A DNA stretch of 16,926 nucleotides from Podochytrium sp. JEL0797 (taxonomy: Eukaryota; Chytridiomycota; Chytridiomycetes; Chytridiales; Chytriomycetaceae), in contig JADGJG010000537.1 in the NCBI GenBank assembly GCA_027596195.1, positions 1 to 16,926 of the forward strand. The letters run 5' to 3'. A program made the position numbers and the translations under genes. Below, piece by piece: positions 1 to 7,443 of this stretch. How positions within the stretch are numbered: position 1 is the first letter of the stretch; each line of letters opens with the position of its first letter. Under the pieces are notes generated by a model, which was given only the letters and a program-made list of their open reading frames with translations, did not search any database and had not been told where the DNA came from.

Positions 1-85
1 GTGGTGGGGGGGGGGCCCCACCCCGCGGGCGCCGCCCGCCGCGCCCGGGCGGGGGGGGGGGGGGGGGGGGCCCCCCCCCCCCCGC
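1..85. other. G/C homopolymer block at the window edge
   Basis: Almost only G and C, with runs of about 20 G followed by about 14 C, so the two halves could pair. It lies inside the intron that follows position 151 of the purine gene and carries no splice acceptor I can recognise. It resembles a low-quality contig end or polymerase artefact more than genomic sequence. It is not a telomere-like short repeat. Confidence 0.6.
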
Positions 86-150
86 CCCAAGAGAAATCAG
101 CCCAAACCACAAAAAAAAGGGAGAAACGACAAAAAACAAAGAAAACTCAC

Positions 151-1957
151 GAATTCTCGACTGCTGACCAGCTCCCAACCCAACCGTCATTCCATTCTTA
201 GCATAACAAACAGAGTTACTCTGAGTGTACTTCAACGCAATTGTGGCCACCACCAAATCCCTCAAGTTGTCCTTGGTCATGGTCGACTTCTTGGTCACAA
301 TCTTGTTGAACAACTCCTCCGTAATCGCCACATCGTTGCGTCTCTGCGTCAAAGTCAACCCATACACTTCACGAGACTCCGAAACGGGTGGCACGTATTC
401 ACTGTCCATCTGCAACACAGTGTACTTCCCGTTCTTCTTCTTCTTGAGCACCTCCAACGCGTCAGCGTCGTACCCGGGTGCAATCACTCCATCCGAAACC
501 TCCCGCGAGATGATCTTGGCAGTCGCCAAATCACACGTGTGACTCAACGCGATCCAATCTCCAAACGACGACATGCGGTCGGCACCACGTGCGCGCGCGT
601 AGGCGGTCGCGAGCGGGGTGAGGGGCACGCTCAAATCATCGACTCCGAAAATCTTCTTCTCGTCGTCTGTGAGGGGGATCGCGATGGCCGCTCCAGCAGG
701 GGAAACGTGTTTGAAGGAAGCGGCGGCGGGGAGTTTGAGTGCAAATGCGAGCTCTTTCACGAGGCCCCAGGAGTTGAGGGCGTCCAAGAGGTTAATGTAC
801 CCCGGGGATCCGGCGAGGACCGTGAAGGGGAGGGGACCGTGTCCGTTGAAGACTTCGGCCGGGGTTTGGTGTGGGTTCGCGCCGTATCGGAGCGTGAGGG
901 AGTGGTCACCCTTTCCGGCGTATTGTTGGCGGAAGTAGGCAGAAATGGCGCGGTCGTATTCGGCCGTCATTTCGAAGGCTTTGAGGGCCAACTTGTTGCG
1001 CAGGGTTTCGCTCACGGAGGCGGTGCCGTTGGCGGTGTGGTTCTTTTGGAGTTCGGCGAGGAAGGCTGGGTAGTCTTCGGGGTCGGAGATGATGGTCACG
1101 CGGGCGTGGTTCTTGGCAGCGGCGCGGAGGAGCGTGACGCCGCCAATGTCGACTTCTTCGACAGCCTGGGCGATGGTCACGTCGGGTTTGGCAATGGTCT
1201 GGGTGAAGGGGTACAGGTTGCAGACGACGTAGTCAATGTAGGCGTATTGGCGCTCGAGCATGTCGGCCTGATCCTTTTCGGTGGCCTGAGCGAGGATTCC
1301 GCCGTGGACGGCTGGGTGGAGCGTTTTGACGCGTCCGCCGAGCATTTCGGGGGCTTGAGTGATGTCGGCGACATCGCTGCACAAAAAAAAATTGTGAGCT
1401 TTTTTCTTTTTTTTTTGGGCGAGTGAGTGGGGAGGGGAGAGGTACGAGAGACACGAACAGCAGTCCACATCCACGCATTGATATCGTCCACTGCCCAGAA
1501 AGAGTTCGAATTCGCAGAACGTGGCAGCCAAGAAGGGTTCGAGTCGTTTCGGCGGCGCAACAACACCACCAGCTTACACGCAGAGCACTCATTCCACAGC
1601 CAAAGAGACCATCCAGCAGAAGCACGATGGGCAGGGTAACGTAGATAAATGGGTTACCTGACTTCCAAGCCAGCCTCCTTGATGGCCTTCGAGGTTCCCC
1701 CCGAAGCAACGAGCTTGATGCCCACCTCCGAGAGACCCTTGGCGAGCATGATCAGGTCCCGCTTGTCGGACACGGACAGAAGCGCTGGGTGAACAAACGC
1801 GACCCACTGATCAATAAAACGCGAAATGGGTCCGAAGGCAACTACTCGCACCGTATTTGGCAGTCAGGTCGTGGGCCGGGGCATCAGCAGCAGCGGCATT
1901 CTTGGCCTTCTTGGCGGCAGCAGTTGATGCGGCGGAGGTTCTCTTCTTTCCCGTCAT
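151..1957 (-). CDS. ADE17: Bifunctional AICAR transformylase / IMP cyclohydrolase, 3' part missing
   Basis: Catalyses the last two steps of de novo purine synthesis: formylation of AICAR with 10-formyl-THF, then ring closure to IMP, in the cytosol. Exons (minus strand): 1957-1852, 1784-1658, 1376-151; introns are 67 and 281 bp. A GTGAGT donor at 150 opens a further intron running off the window. 486 residues are visible, against 592 for human ATIC. Residues 36-43 read ALLSVSDK and 91-99 GGRVKTLHP (cyclohydrolase, MGS-like fold). The transformylase part has [11 protein letters not shown] with the catalytic Lys300-His301 pair, then [27 protein letters not shown] and GAGQQSRI. The first 35 residues are a Lys/Ala-rich extension absent from the human enzyme. 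The start at 1957 is the first ATG in frame. Budding yeast has two paralogues, so ADE16 is equally possible. Confidence 0.95.
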
Positions 1958-2087
1958 TTCTTTTCAACGCAGAGTTTTTTGGCGAAAAAAAGAAAAAAAT
2001 CACAGATAAGAAAACTGGAAATTCATTGCCACTTCCACACCTTCATCCCACACCCCTCATCCACTCCAACACCCAAAACCCCACATC
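1958..2087. promoter_or_regulatory. Spacer between the eIF3h stop and the purine gene start
   Basis: This 130-bp gap is all that separates the end of eIF3h from the ATG of the purine gene, both on the minus strand. It must hold the eIF3h 3' UTR and polyadenylation signals and the purine gene 5' region. On the minus strand a T-rich tract (about 1976-2000) lies just upstream of the purine ATG. I see no clear TATA box or AATAAA. Confidence 0.5.
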
Positions 2088-3894
2088 TCATCCCCTCGAC
2101 ACCGCCTTGGGCAATTGCATCTTGGTCAATTCAGGCCCTGCAAACCCATTAATCTGCTGACACCATGTCTCAATCTGTCCCGCAAGCACAAGCGTCTCCA
2201 AGCGCGACGGCTCGTTTCCAAGCACGCGAGTGAGCGACGCAGGCGCCGTCGCGAGGTCAACGTCCGAGTAGAGCGCAGGTTGGTTCGTGGCCTCGCGTTG
2301 CGAGTTTTCAGCGCGTTTTTTGGTCAAGAGGGTAGTCGCCTTTTGCTGCTCCTTTTGGAGGGAGCGGTTCCATCCTGTTTTACCGTGTGTGAGAGGAATG
2401 ACAAAGAACGGGGGGTATGACAACCAAACAAAAAACACGATACCCTGCCAACGCCACTGCTCCTGCCCGTAATCATCCACGGCCTCACTCAACGCCTCCA
2501 AATGCTTCTCCAAATACACCTCTCCAGCACCCATCCCAAGACTCTCAAAGTTGGGGCTCACGCCGGCCATCAAATCGCTCAAGTCAGCGAATCCGTTCTT
2601 GTCCTTGTGCACACCACCCACGGCCGCAGCCGACGTGCTCAGGGACCCGGACGTCGCGGCTGCCTGCTCGATTTGAGTTTGGAGCGTCGAGAGGAGGGAA
2701 ATGTCAATGTCGTTCAGGAGGACCGACACGAGCGGGGAGGTTCTGATGGTCAAGGGGACGGGGGCGAACAGGGAGGAAGGGGACGCGTTGGTGGCGTGGA
2801 GGGCCGACATTGTGAATTTTTTGGAGGAGAGGAGGGAGAGGGTTTGCGGGAGGAGACGGAAGGCAGAGAGGGAGAGGCTTCCTTGTGCCGAGCGGAGGGG
2901 GTCGTAGCTGAGAGGAGTGGGGGGTTTAGTTAACGATTCAAACAAACAACAAATGACAACTCACACAACAAGAACAGCCTGCGGGTTCGCGCGCTGGTGT
3001 CTCGCGGTGGCCTCCAAGACCTGCTGGCTCCAGAATGAACCCATTGGGGCACACACATACAACCCAACGACATTGTCGTCGTATCCAAGGCTCTGCAGAC
3101 AGTCGATCATGCGCAGCTGGTGGTCTCCGGCAGGACCCGGGGCCACGGATCCGTCGTCGGTGATCGGAGCAGTGGGACCCACGCTCTGCTGGGCGGCAGA
3201 CACGCACAGGTCGCCCTCAATGTCAAGGCCGAGGAGAATGCCGTGCGGGAGACCCACGAGGGTGGGTGGGAGGGTCTGCTGCTGGTTGTTTTGCGGCGTG
3301 TGCATGGGCGTGGCCGTAGAGGCGTGCTTGACGATGCGGAGCACAGCCTGGGCGTCGAGGACCACGCGTGTCACAGGGACAGTGGCGAGGCGCTAGGGAG
3401 TGTATGTTTTAATTCTCCAGAGGATTCGCGGGATTCGCTAGGGAAAGTCAAGGGAAAGTCACCTTGGGGTCAAAGCCATCCAGGTCAACGGTAAAGTCTG
3501 CGTGCGAAGGGTCATTGACATCAACCTCAGAGTCACCAAGGGCAGTGGCGTTGTTTTGGTTCTTTTCGCTGCGCTTGTTGAGGTGGGCTGCGAGGGGAAC
3601 CGCGGGAGTGTTCTGGTGGGTTTTCGAGAGGGTTTCGAGGGGGGTTTCGAGAGAAGGATTCGATGGATTCGAGAGGGAGGATTCGAGGGGCACAAGAAGG
3701 TGTTCGAGAGAGAGTATTCGAGAGAGAGAGAGAGAAGACAGACATCGTTAGCACACACCCTATAGAGAACATAATAAACAACATACAAAGGTTCCCTTGA
3801 TGCGCTTGTCCTCGTTCATCTTCTCCTGCTCCTCAGCAGCAGCAAAAGCCGCAGCAGCAGCGGCAAATCCAAGTGGGCGAGTGTTGGATGACAT
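2088..3894 (-). CDS. EIF3H: Translation initiation factor eIF3 subunit h (MPN domain)
   Basis: Component of the eIF3 complex that helps load mRNA and Met-tRNA on the 40S subunit in the cytosol. Exons (minus strand): 3894-3787, 3612-3463, 3392-2965, 2907-2444, 2374-2088, giving 478 residues (human 352). The MPN domain starts near residue 92 (VTRVVLDAQAVLRIVKH), continues with HGILLGLDIEGDL and spans the splice at 2964/2908 as AVLVVYDPLRSAQGSLSLSA, matching the eIF3h family. The metal-binding JAMM residues are absent, as expected for this non-catalytic subunit. The C-terminus has the family's LAGQIETWCQQI. An Ala-rich first exon and a variable second exon add about 90 residues before the MPN fold. 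The acceptor of intron 1 (3613) is the least certain border, because the intron is filled with CTCGAA repeats and stays open in one frame; the others are fixed by conserved sequence. Confidence 0.93.
3613..3786 (-). repeat. CTCGAA minisatellite and GA tract in eIF3h intron 1
   Basis: On the plus strand TTCGAG or TTCGAT recurs eight times between 3623 and 3722 at steps of 9-20 bp (3623, 3634, 3646, 3659, 3668, 3682, 3702, 3717), ending in a GA run at 3719-3735. The unit is degenerate. It fills most of the intron and could be read through as Leu-Glu-Ser/Thr-rich peptide if splicing used a more upstream acceptor. Confidence 0.7.
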
Positions 3895-3932
3895 GTTTTG
3901 GACGGAGAGAAGAAAAGAAAAAAAAAACCACC
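3895..3932. promoter_or_regulatory. 38-bp divergent start region of eIF3h and the YIPF-like gene
   Basis: Only 38 bp separate the two start codons on opposite strands. The plus strand has an A/G-rich stretch ending in a poly-A run (3911-3928) just before ACCATG of the YIPF-like gene. The core promoters must therefore overlap each other or lie inside the neighbouring coding sequence, and the 5' UTRs must be very short or overlapping. Confidence 0.7.
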
Positions 3933-4611
3933 ATGTCCAAATACAACGCATTGGTGGACCTCGATGATCCGGTAACTACTACTAGTAAACTACTATTCAC
4001 CTACTACTACTAACACTCCATCCCACCTCATACAGCTCCTCGACACGGAACAGTCGCAGCTCGAATTCCAAAGTATTATATTCACCCCGCTTGACCCCCC
4101 TTTTACTCACCCACACTCGCCCAGACTTTGTCCTCAACTCGGCAGAACAAAACCTTGTCCAAGGAAACCTCGCATCCTCCTCCTCCTCGTCCGCAACCCC
4201 CGCGAGACTCGCCTCGCAAATCCAGCAACAAAAACCGCCCGCAAAAGGTTCATTTCATGGACCCCCTTCGAAGCACTCACGCGCACTCTCCTTACACCAT
4301 CTACTTTTATTCCTCATACCAGAATTCACTCAAGCAGCCCAACCCATGACCAACAACACCTCCACCTCGGCCTTCTGGACCCTCGATTTCTACGCCCAAT
4401 TCTTTGACGTGGATTCCTCCGACGTGGCCCAACGCATTATTGCTGCTTTGATTCCTACGCGTGTTGGCGGATTTATGGACAAGATTGCGAGTAACCCGGA
4501 TTTGTATGGTATGGTTCTTTTTCCCCACTTGGTTCGGGTTGTCCGGCGAGCGCGGGGTTTTTGGATTTGGATTCACAGAAATTTAAACGAAGAGAGCTCG
4601 GTTCGTTTGTG

Positions 4612-4649
<38 letters not shown>

Positions 4650-5889
4650 GGTTTTTTGAGATTATTGTCGCATCACGGCCGAAGCGAGTGTCCAAAAACG
4701 TAGTCGGAGAGATGAAAATGATGGGGGGGGGGCGTGTCGGATATTGGACAGAGACAGTTTTAGTTGGGGTTCGGGGGTCGATCAAGCGAGTGGGCCCCGC
4801 ACCGTGCCATGGGTGGAGGGGATTGGTTTCGGGAGCTGTGACTTGTTTTTTGATGAAAGCGAGCGGATCGACGGGATGTGGCTTTGTGATGTAGGAAATT
4901 ATTTCCGCGAATGGATGTGTGGGGACAAGCGGTGCAAAAAGCGAAGGGGGAAATAACGATTTCGAATGAGAGGATCATGCTCTATGTGATCTGTACGAGG
5001 GATGAATTTCTATCGAAAAGGAAGAGGGAAAGGGGGAAGGAGGGAGAGATTAAGGCGAGGAAACCATTGGGGGGGCCTTTCTGCATCACAGAAGGATGTT
5101 GTTGGACGAGCAGGGGGTGGGCGCGAGCGAAGGAGGGTGGACCGTTTCAGTCAGAGATATATACGCGCGCTGTCGCGAAAACTGAGAGTCGAGACCTTAC
5201 TACAAACGAGCCGCGACAAAAACTATGCTCCTGCACCCCACTCACCCACTTTCTTTCTCAGGTCCCTTCTGGATCCCCACCACCGTCATCTTCTCCCTCT
5301 TCATCTCCTCCTTCATTGCCGGGTCCATCAACGCCTACTTTTCGGATTCGAATGAGGATTACGTGTACGACATGACGTTGCTGTCGTTTGCGAGTACGGC
5401 TGTGTATACGTATGTGGGTCTCACGGCGGCGGCGTTGTGGGGTGTGGGGAGGTATTGCAACGCGCCGGTTAAGTTGTTGGAGGTGGTTGGGTTGGTGGGG
5501 TATGGGATGGCGGTGTGGGTTCCTGTTTCGGTGAGTTTGTTGCGGGGTGTGTGAGCCGAGGGGGTGTGGTACTCATTTGCTGGTTTTTTGCAGATGCTTT
5601 GCGTGATTCCTTCCGACTTTTTGCGCTCGATTCTCGTGCTGTGCGCGTTTGGTTTGACAAGTAAGTTATTTTTTTTGGCGAGGGGGAAAGGGGGGCTGTC
5701 CTAAACCAAAAACCAAAAAAACCAGCTTTCCTCTTCATCCAAAACATAACCCCCTTCTACGTGGAAACTTCCACGCCTGTGGGCAAACCGATTGCGATGG
5801 GTGTGATTGTTGTGGCGAACGCGGTTTTGGCGGGCGCGTTTCGGTTTGGATTTTTCCGGTTCGTGGATCACGTTGTGAATGGGGAGTGA
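3933..5889 (+). CDS. Yip1-domain Golgi/ER membrane protein, YIPF1/2-like
   Basis: Multi-spanning membrane protein of the Yip1 family, which works with Rab GTPases in ER-Golgi and Golgi membrane traffic. Exons: 3933-3971, 4036-4072, 4125-4508, 5262-5530, 5594-5660, 5726-5889; 319 residues, close to human YIPF1/2 (about 310). The soluble N-terminus carries a Ser run and a Gln/Pro-rich stretch, followed by FWTLDFYAQFFDVDSSDV and, across the fourth splice, NPDLYGPFWIPTT, a family signature. Five hydrophobic segments follow, with LLEVVGLVGYGMAVWVPVS and MLCVIPSDFLRSILVL near the end. Intron 4509-5261 is 753 bp, about ten times the others; the reading frame stays open into it up to 4894. A short alternative intron in the Gln/Pro-rich part of exon 3 cannot be excluded. 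Confidence 0.9.
3972..4035 (+). other. Intron 1 of the YIPF-like gene with a consensus branch site
   Basis: GTAACT donor, CAG acceptor, 64 bp. The middle is an imperfect ACT repeat whose last unit forms TACTAAC at 4008-4014, the yeast-consensus branch sequence, 21 nt before the acceptor AG. Confidence 0.75.
4509..5261 (+). other. Unusually long intron of the YIPF-like gene
   Basis: GTATGG donor and TTCTCAG acceptor are fixed because joining them restores NPDLYGPFW. The intron is G-rich, contains a GA tract at 4615-4643, a run of nine G near 4724, and near its end ATATATA (5157-5163) followed by an ATG at 5225 in frame with exon 4. I recognise no nested protein or RNA gene. Confidence 0.8.
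4615..4643. repeat. GA microsatellite
   Basis: About 14.5 uninterrupted GA units inside the long intron of the YIPF-like gene. Confidence 0.95.
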
Positions 5890-6086
5890 AATTGGGCAAA
5901 GAATATAATTATCAGATATATATATGGCCTTTTAATTAGGCACTCGCGTGCATCAACGCGGCATTGAAATGCAGTGGTCCTTCCTCATTATCTCTTTATT
6001 ATCATGAAATCGAGAGAAAAGAAAAAAGAACGCGAGTCTGGAGTATTTCGCTGAGACCTGACGCCGATTCAGAGCCCACAAATTTA

Positions 6087-6220
6087 CGGATTCAAAAGGC
6101 AATGCATGCTTTCAACGCGTTTTGCACGTGCACGCGGGATAATGTTCAGAAATGGCAATGAGGAAAGCACTTCACGCCTTTCCAAAGAATCACCATCCTC
6201 CAATGCTTCCTTTGAATGAG
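6087..6220. repeat. Decayed repeat, copy A
   Basis: The core TTTCAACGCGTTTTGCA starts at 6110. Over about 107 bp this copy matches copy C at roughly three of four positions (my count by eye), including TTCAGAAA, GAGGAAAGCAC, TCACGCC and CAATGCTT in the same order. Similarity weakens after 6220, but AACTGCATT and CTGCGCAAACA near 6390-6415 recur near 7125-7170, so the full element may be longer than 300 bp. Confidence 0.7.
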
Positions 6221-6462
6221 CTGTCAATGCGCTGTCAACCAAAAATGATTGAATCATGTTCCCAAGAACGAGCCTATTGCGTTCACTCGCGTTTGTAAAT
6301 ACTTTGCGCACATTAATCACGCGAGCGGTGAGGAGGCTGCAAATTTTAATGGCCATTTTCTTGGGAAGCGTGTGATCCGCGCATCAACTGCATTGATTGA
6401 TCTCTGCGCAAACAGAGCAACTGCATACAAAAGCAACAAAAATAATACAAAACCGCATTTTG

Positions 6463-6567
6463 TGCCTTGGCGGTTGAGTCTTACCTTGTAGCCATGACTG
6501 GGATGCGAACCTGGCCCTTCCGGGTGAATCAGGAAACGAGTCGCTCTTGCCATTACGCCACAAGGCT
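6463..6567 (-). tRNA. tRNA-like sequence or tRNA pseudogene
   Basis: On the minus strand an A-box-like TGGCGTAATGG and a B-box-like GGTTCGCATCC (consensus GGTTCGANTCC, one mismatch) lie at near-tRNA spacing, and AGCCTTG can pair with CATGGCT at six of seven positions as an acceptor stem. No canonical anticodon arm forms, the best 5-bp stem leaves a 10-nt loop, and the T-stem has two mismatches, so I do not assign an amino acid. A further inverted repeat (GCCTTGTGGCG against CCGCCAAGGC) encloses it. A decayed tRNA, a tRNA-derived short element or another pol III template all fit. Confidence 0.3.
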
Positions 6568-6828
6568 TAATAAAAAGAGGATCCCAAATGAAATCTTTCA
6601 GTCAAAAATCTCATATTTGGCGCAAAAAAAGGAACACGTAGATGGAGAGCGCAAATGGGGAAGTTCATGCTCTTGTTCAATTAGAATAAGCCCTATAATT
6701 CGTGAACCTGTGATTCGCCCAGACTCTGCTCGTTGGATGATCAAATCGAGAGAATACAATTCAAGAGCGCGATTCTGATTTTATTAATCATTCCACTGCG
6801 ACCCAATGCAATTCAGAGTTGAGTCCAG

Positions 6829-6900
6829 TTTGCGTTTTCACGCGCGCGCGGGAGAAAATTCAGAAAAATTAAGGAGGAAAACAGGATACGCTCTTTATGC
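6829..6900. repeat. Decayed repeat, copy B (partial)
   Basis: TGCGTTTTCACGCGCGCGCG followed by ATTCAGAAAAATT, AAGGAGGAAAAC and TACGCTCTTT aligns with the core of copy A (CGCGTTTTGCACGTGCACGCG, TTCAGAAA, GAGGAAAGC, CACGCCTTT). It sits directly upstream of copy C in the same orientation and lacks the CAACGCG start. Confidence 0.5.
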
Positions 6901-6929
6901 AAGAAAAGGAAAAAAAATATTTTTAAGGT

Positions 6930-7180
6930 TTTGAATCAGCCGAATCAAGATTTCAACGCGTTTTGCATGTGCAAGTCGGAGAATACTCAGAAAAAGCATG
7001 GAGGAGAGCACCACACGCCCTTTCTGAACACATAACATCATTCAATGCTTTTTTTAAAGGGTTTAAATTTTTTCACCCTCTTCTTCATTCGATTTCCATA
7101 TTGCCCGCGAATGAATACAAACTGCATTCTTAAACATTTTTATGCACACGGAGATTCTGTGCAAACAAATAAAACTCATC
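6930..7180. repeat. Decayed repeat, copy C
   Basis: Begins with GAATCAAGATTTCAACGCG, with the core at 6951. It is the best partner of copy A over the first 107 bp and shows weaker similarity further on (AACTGCATT, CTGTGCAAACA). Confidence 0.7.
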
Positions 7181-7301
7181 ACCTGCACTTCTCGACACTT
7201 CACAAACCGCAATCACTCACAACCCCACCTCCCTCGAATCCTCAATATAAAATAAGAATCCATCAACAAAGCAAACAAGAATGCACCTCAGACCGTTTCC
7301 G

Positions 7302-7400
7302 AAGAGATGTTGAATCAAGGTTTTAACGCGTTTTGCCCGTGTGAATGTGGGGAAATGCAAGAAGGAAGGCAACTCACGCTCTTCCTTTTGGTAATGACAA
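7302..7400. repeat. Decayed repeat, copy D
   Basis: Shares GAATCAAGR followed by TTTTAACGCGTTTTGC (core at 7321) with copy C, then GGAAGGCAACTCACGC and CTTCCTTTTGG with copy A, with an internal deletion of roughly 12 bp. Its end lies less than 50 bp from the kinesin stop codon. Confidence 0.6.
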
Positions 7401-7443
7401 ATTAACGATCTTTCTTAAACCAATAGAACGATTGAAAAAATCC

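Larger units (their letters stand above)
5890..7443. other. AT-rich gene-free spacer between two convergent genes
   Basis: 1554 bp between the stop codons of the YIPF-like gene and the kinesin. It is more AT-rich than its surroundings and has no plausible coding frame. It contains at least four decayed copies of one repeat (entries at 6087, 6829, 6930 and 7302) and a tRNA-like sequence on the minus strand (6463-6567). The first 50 bp, with AATATAATTATC near 5902, probably carry the 3' end signals of the YIPF-like gene. Confidence 0.75.

Noticed and set aside
1..85. Telomere or subtelomeric repeat
   Set aside because: There is no short repeated unit, only homopolymer runs and GC-only sequence inside an intron.
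539..1426. 295-codon open frame on the plus strand
   Set aside because: It is antisense to exon 3 of the purine gene, which is confirmed by conserved motifs; the open frame follows from the strand's G-rich composition and its protein is low-complexity Gly/Val/Glu.
1377..1657. Hidden exon or tRNA in the 281-bp intron of the purine gene
   Set aside because: Joining 1658 to 1376 gives an uninterrupted cyclohydrolase alignment ([19 protein letters not shown]). A GGTTCGAGTC near 1537 looks like a B box, but no stems form around it.
4091..4894. 267-codon frame continuing through exon 3 of the YIPF-like gene
   Set aside because: The part after 4508 is intron: splicing to 5262 restores the family signature NPDLYGPFW, while the read-through resembles nothing.
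4845..4900. Intronic C/D-box snoRNA in the long YIPF-like intron
   Set aside because: A TTTGATGA resembles a C box, but no CTGA D box with pairing ends lies within a plausible distance.
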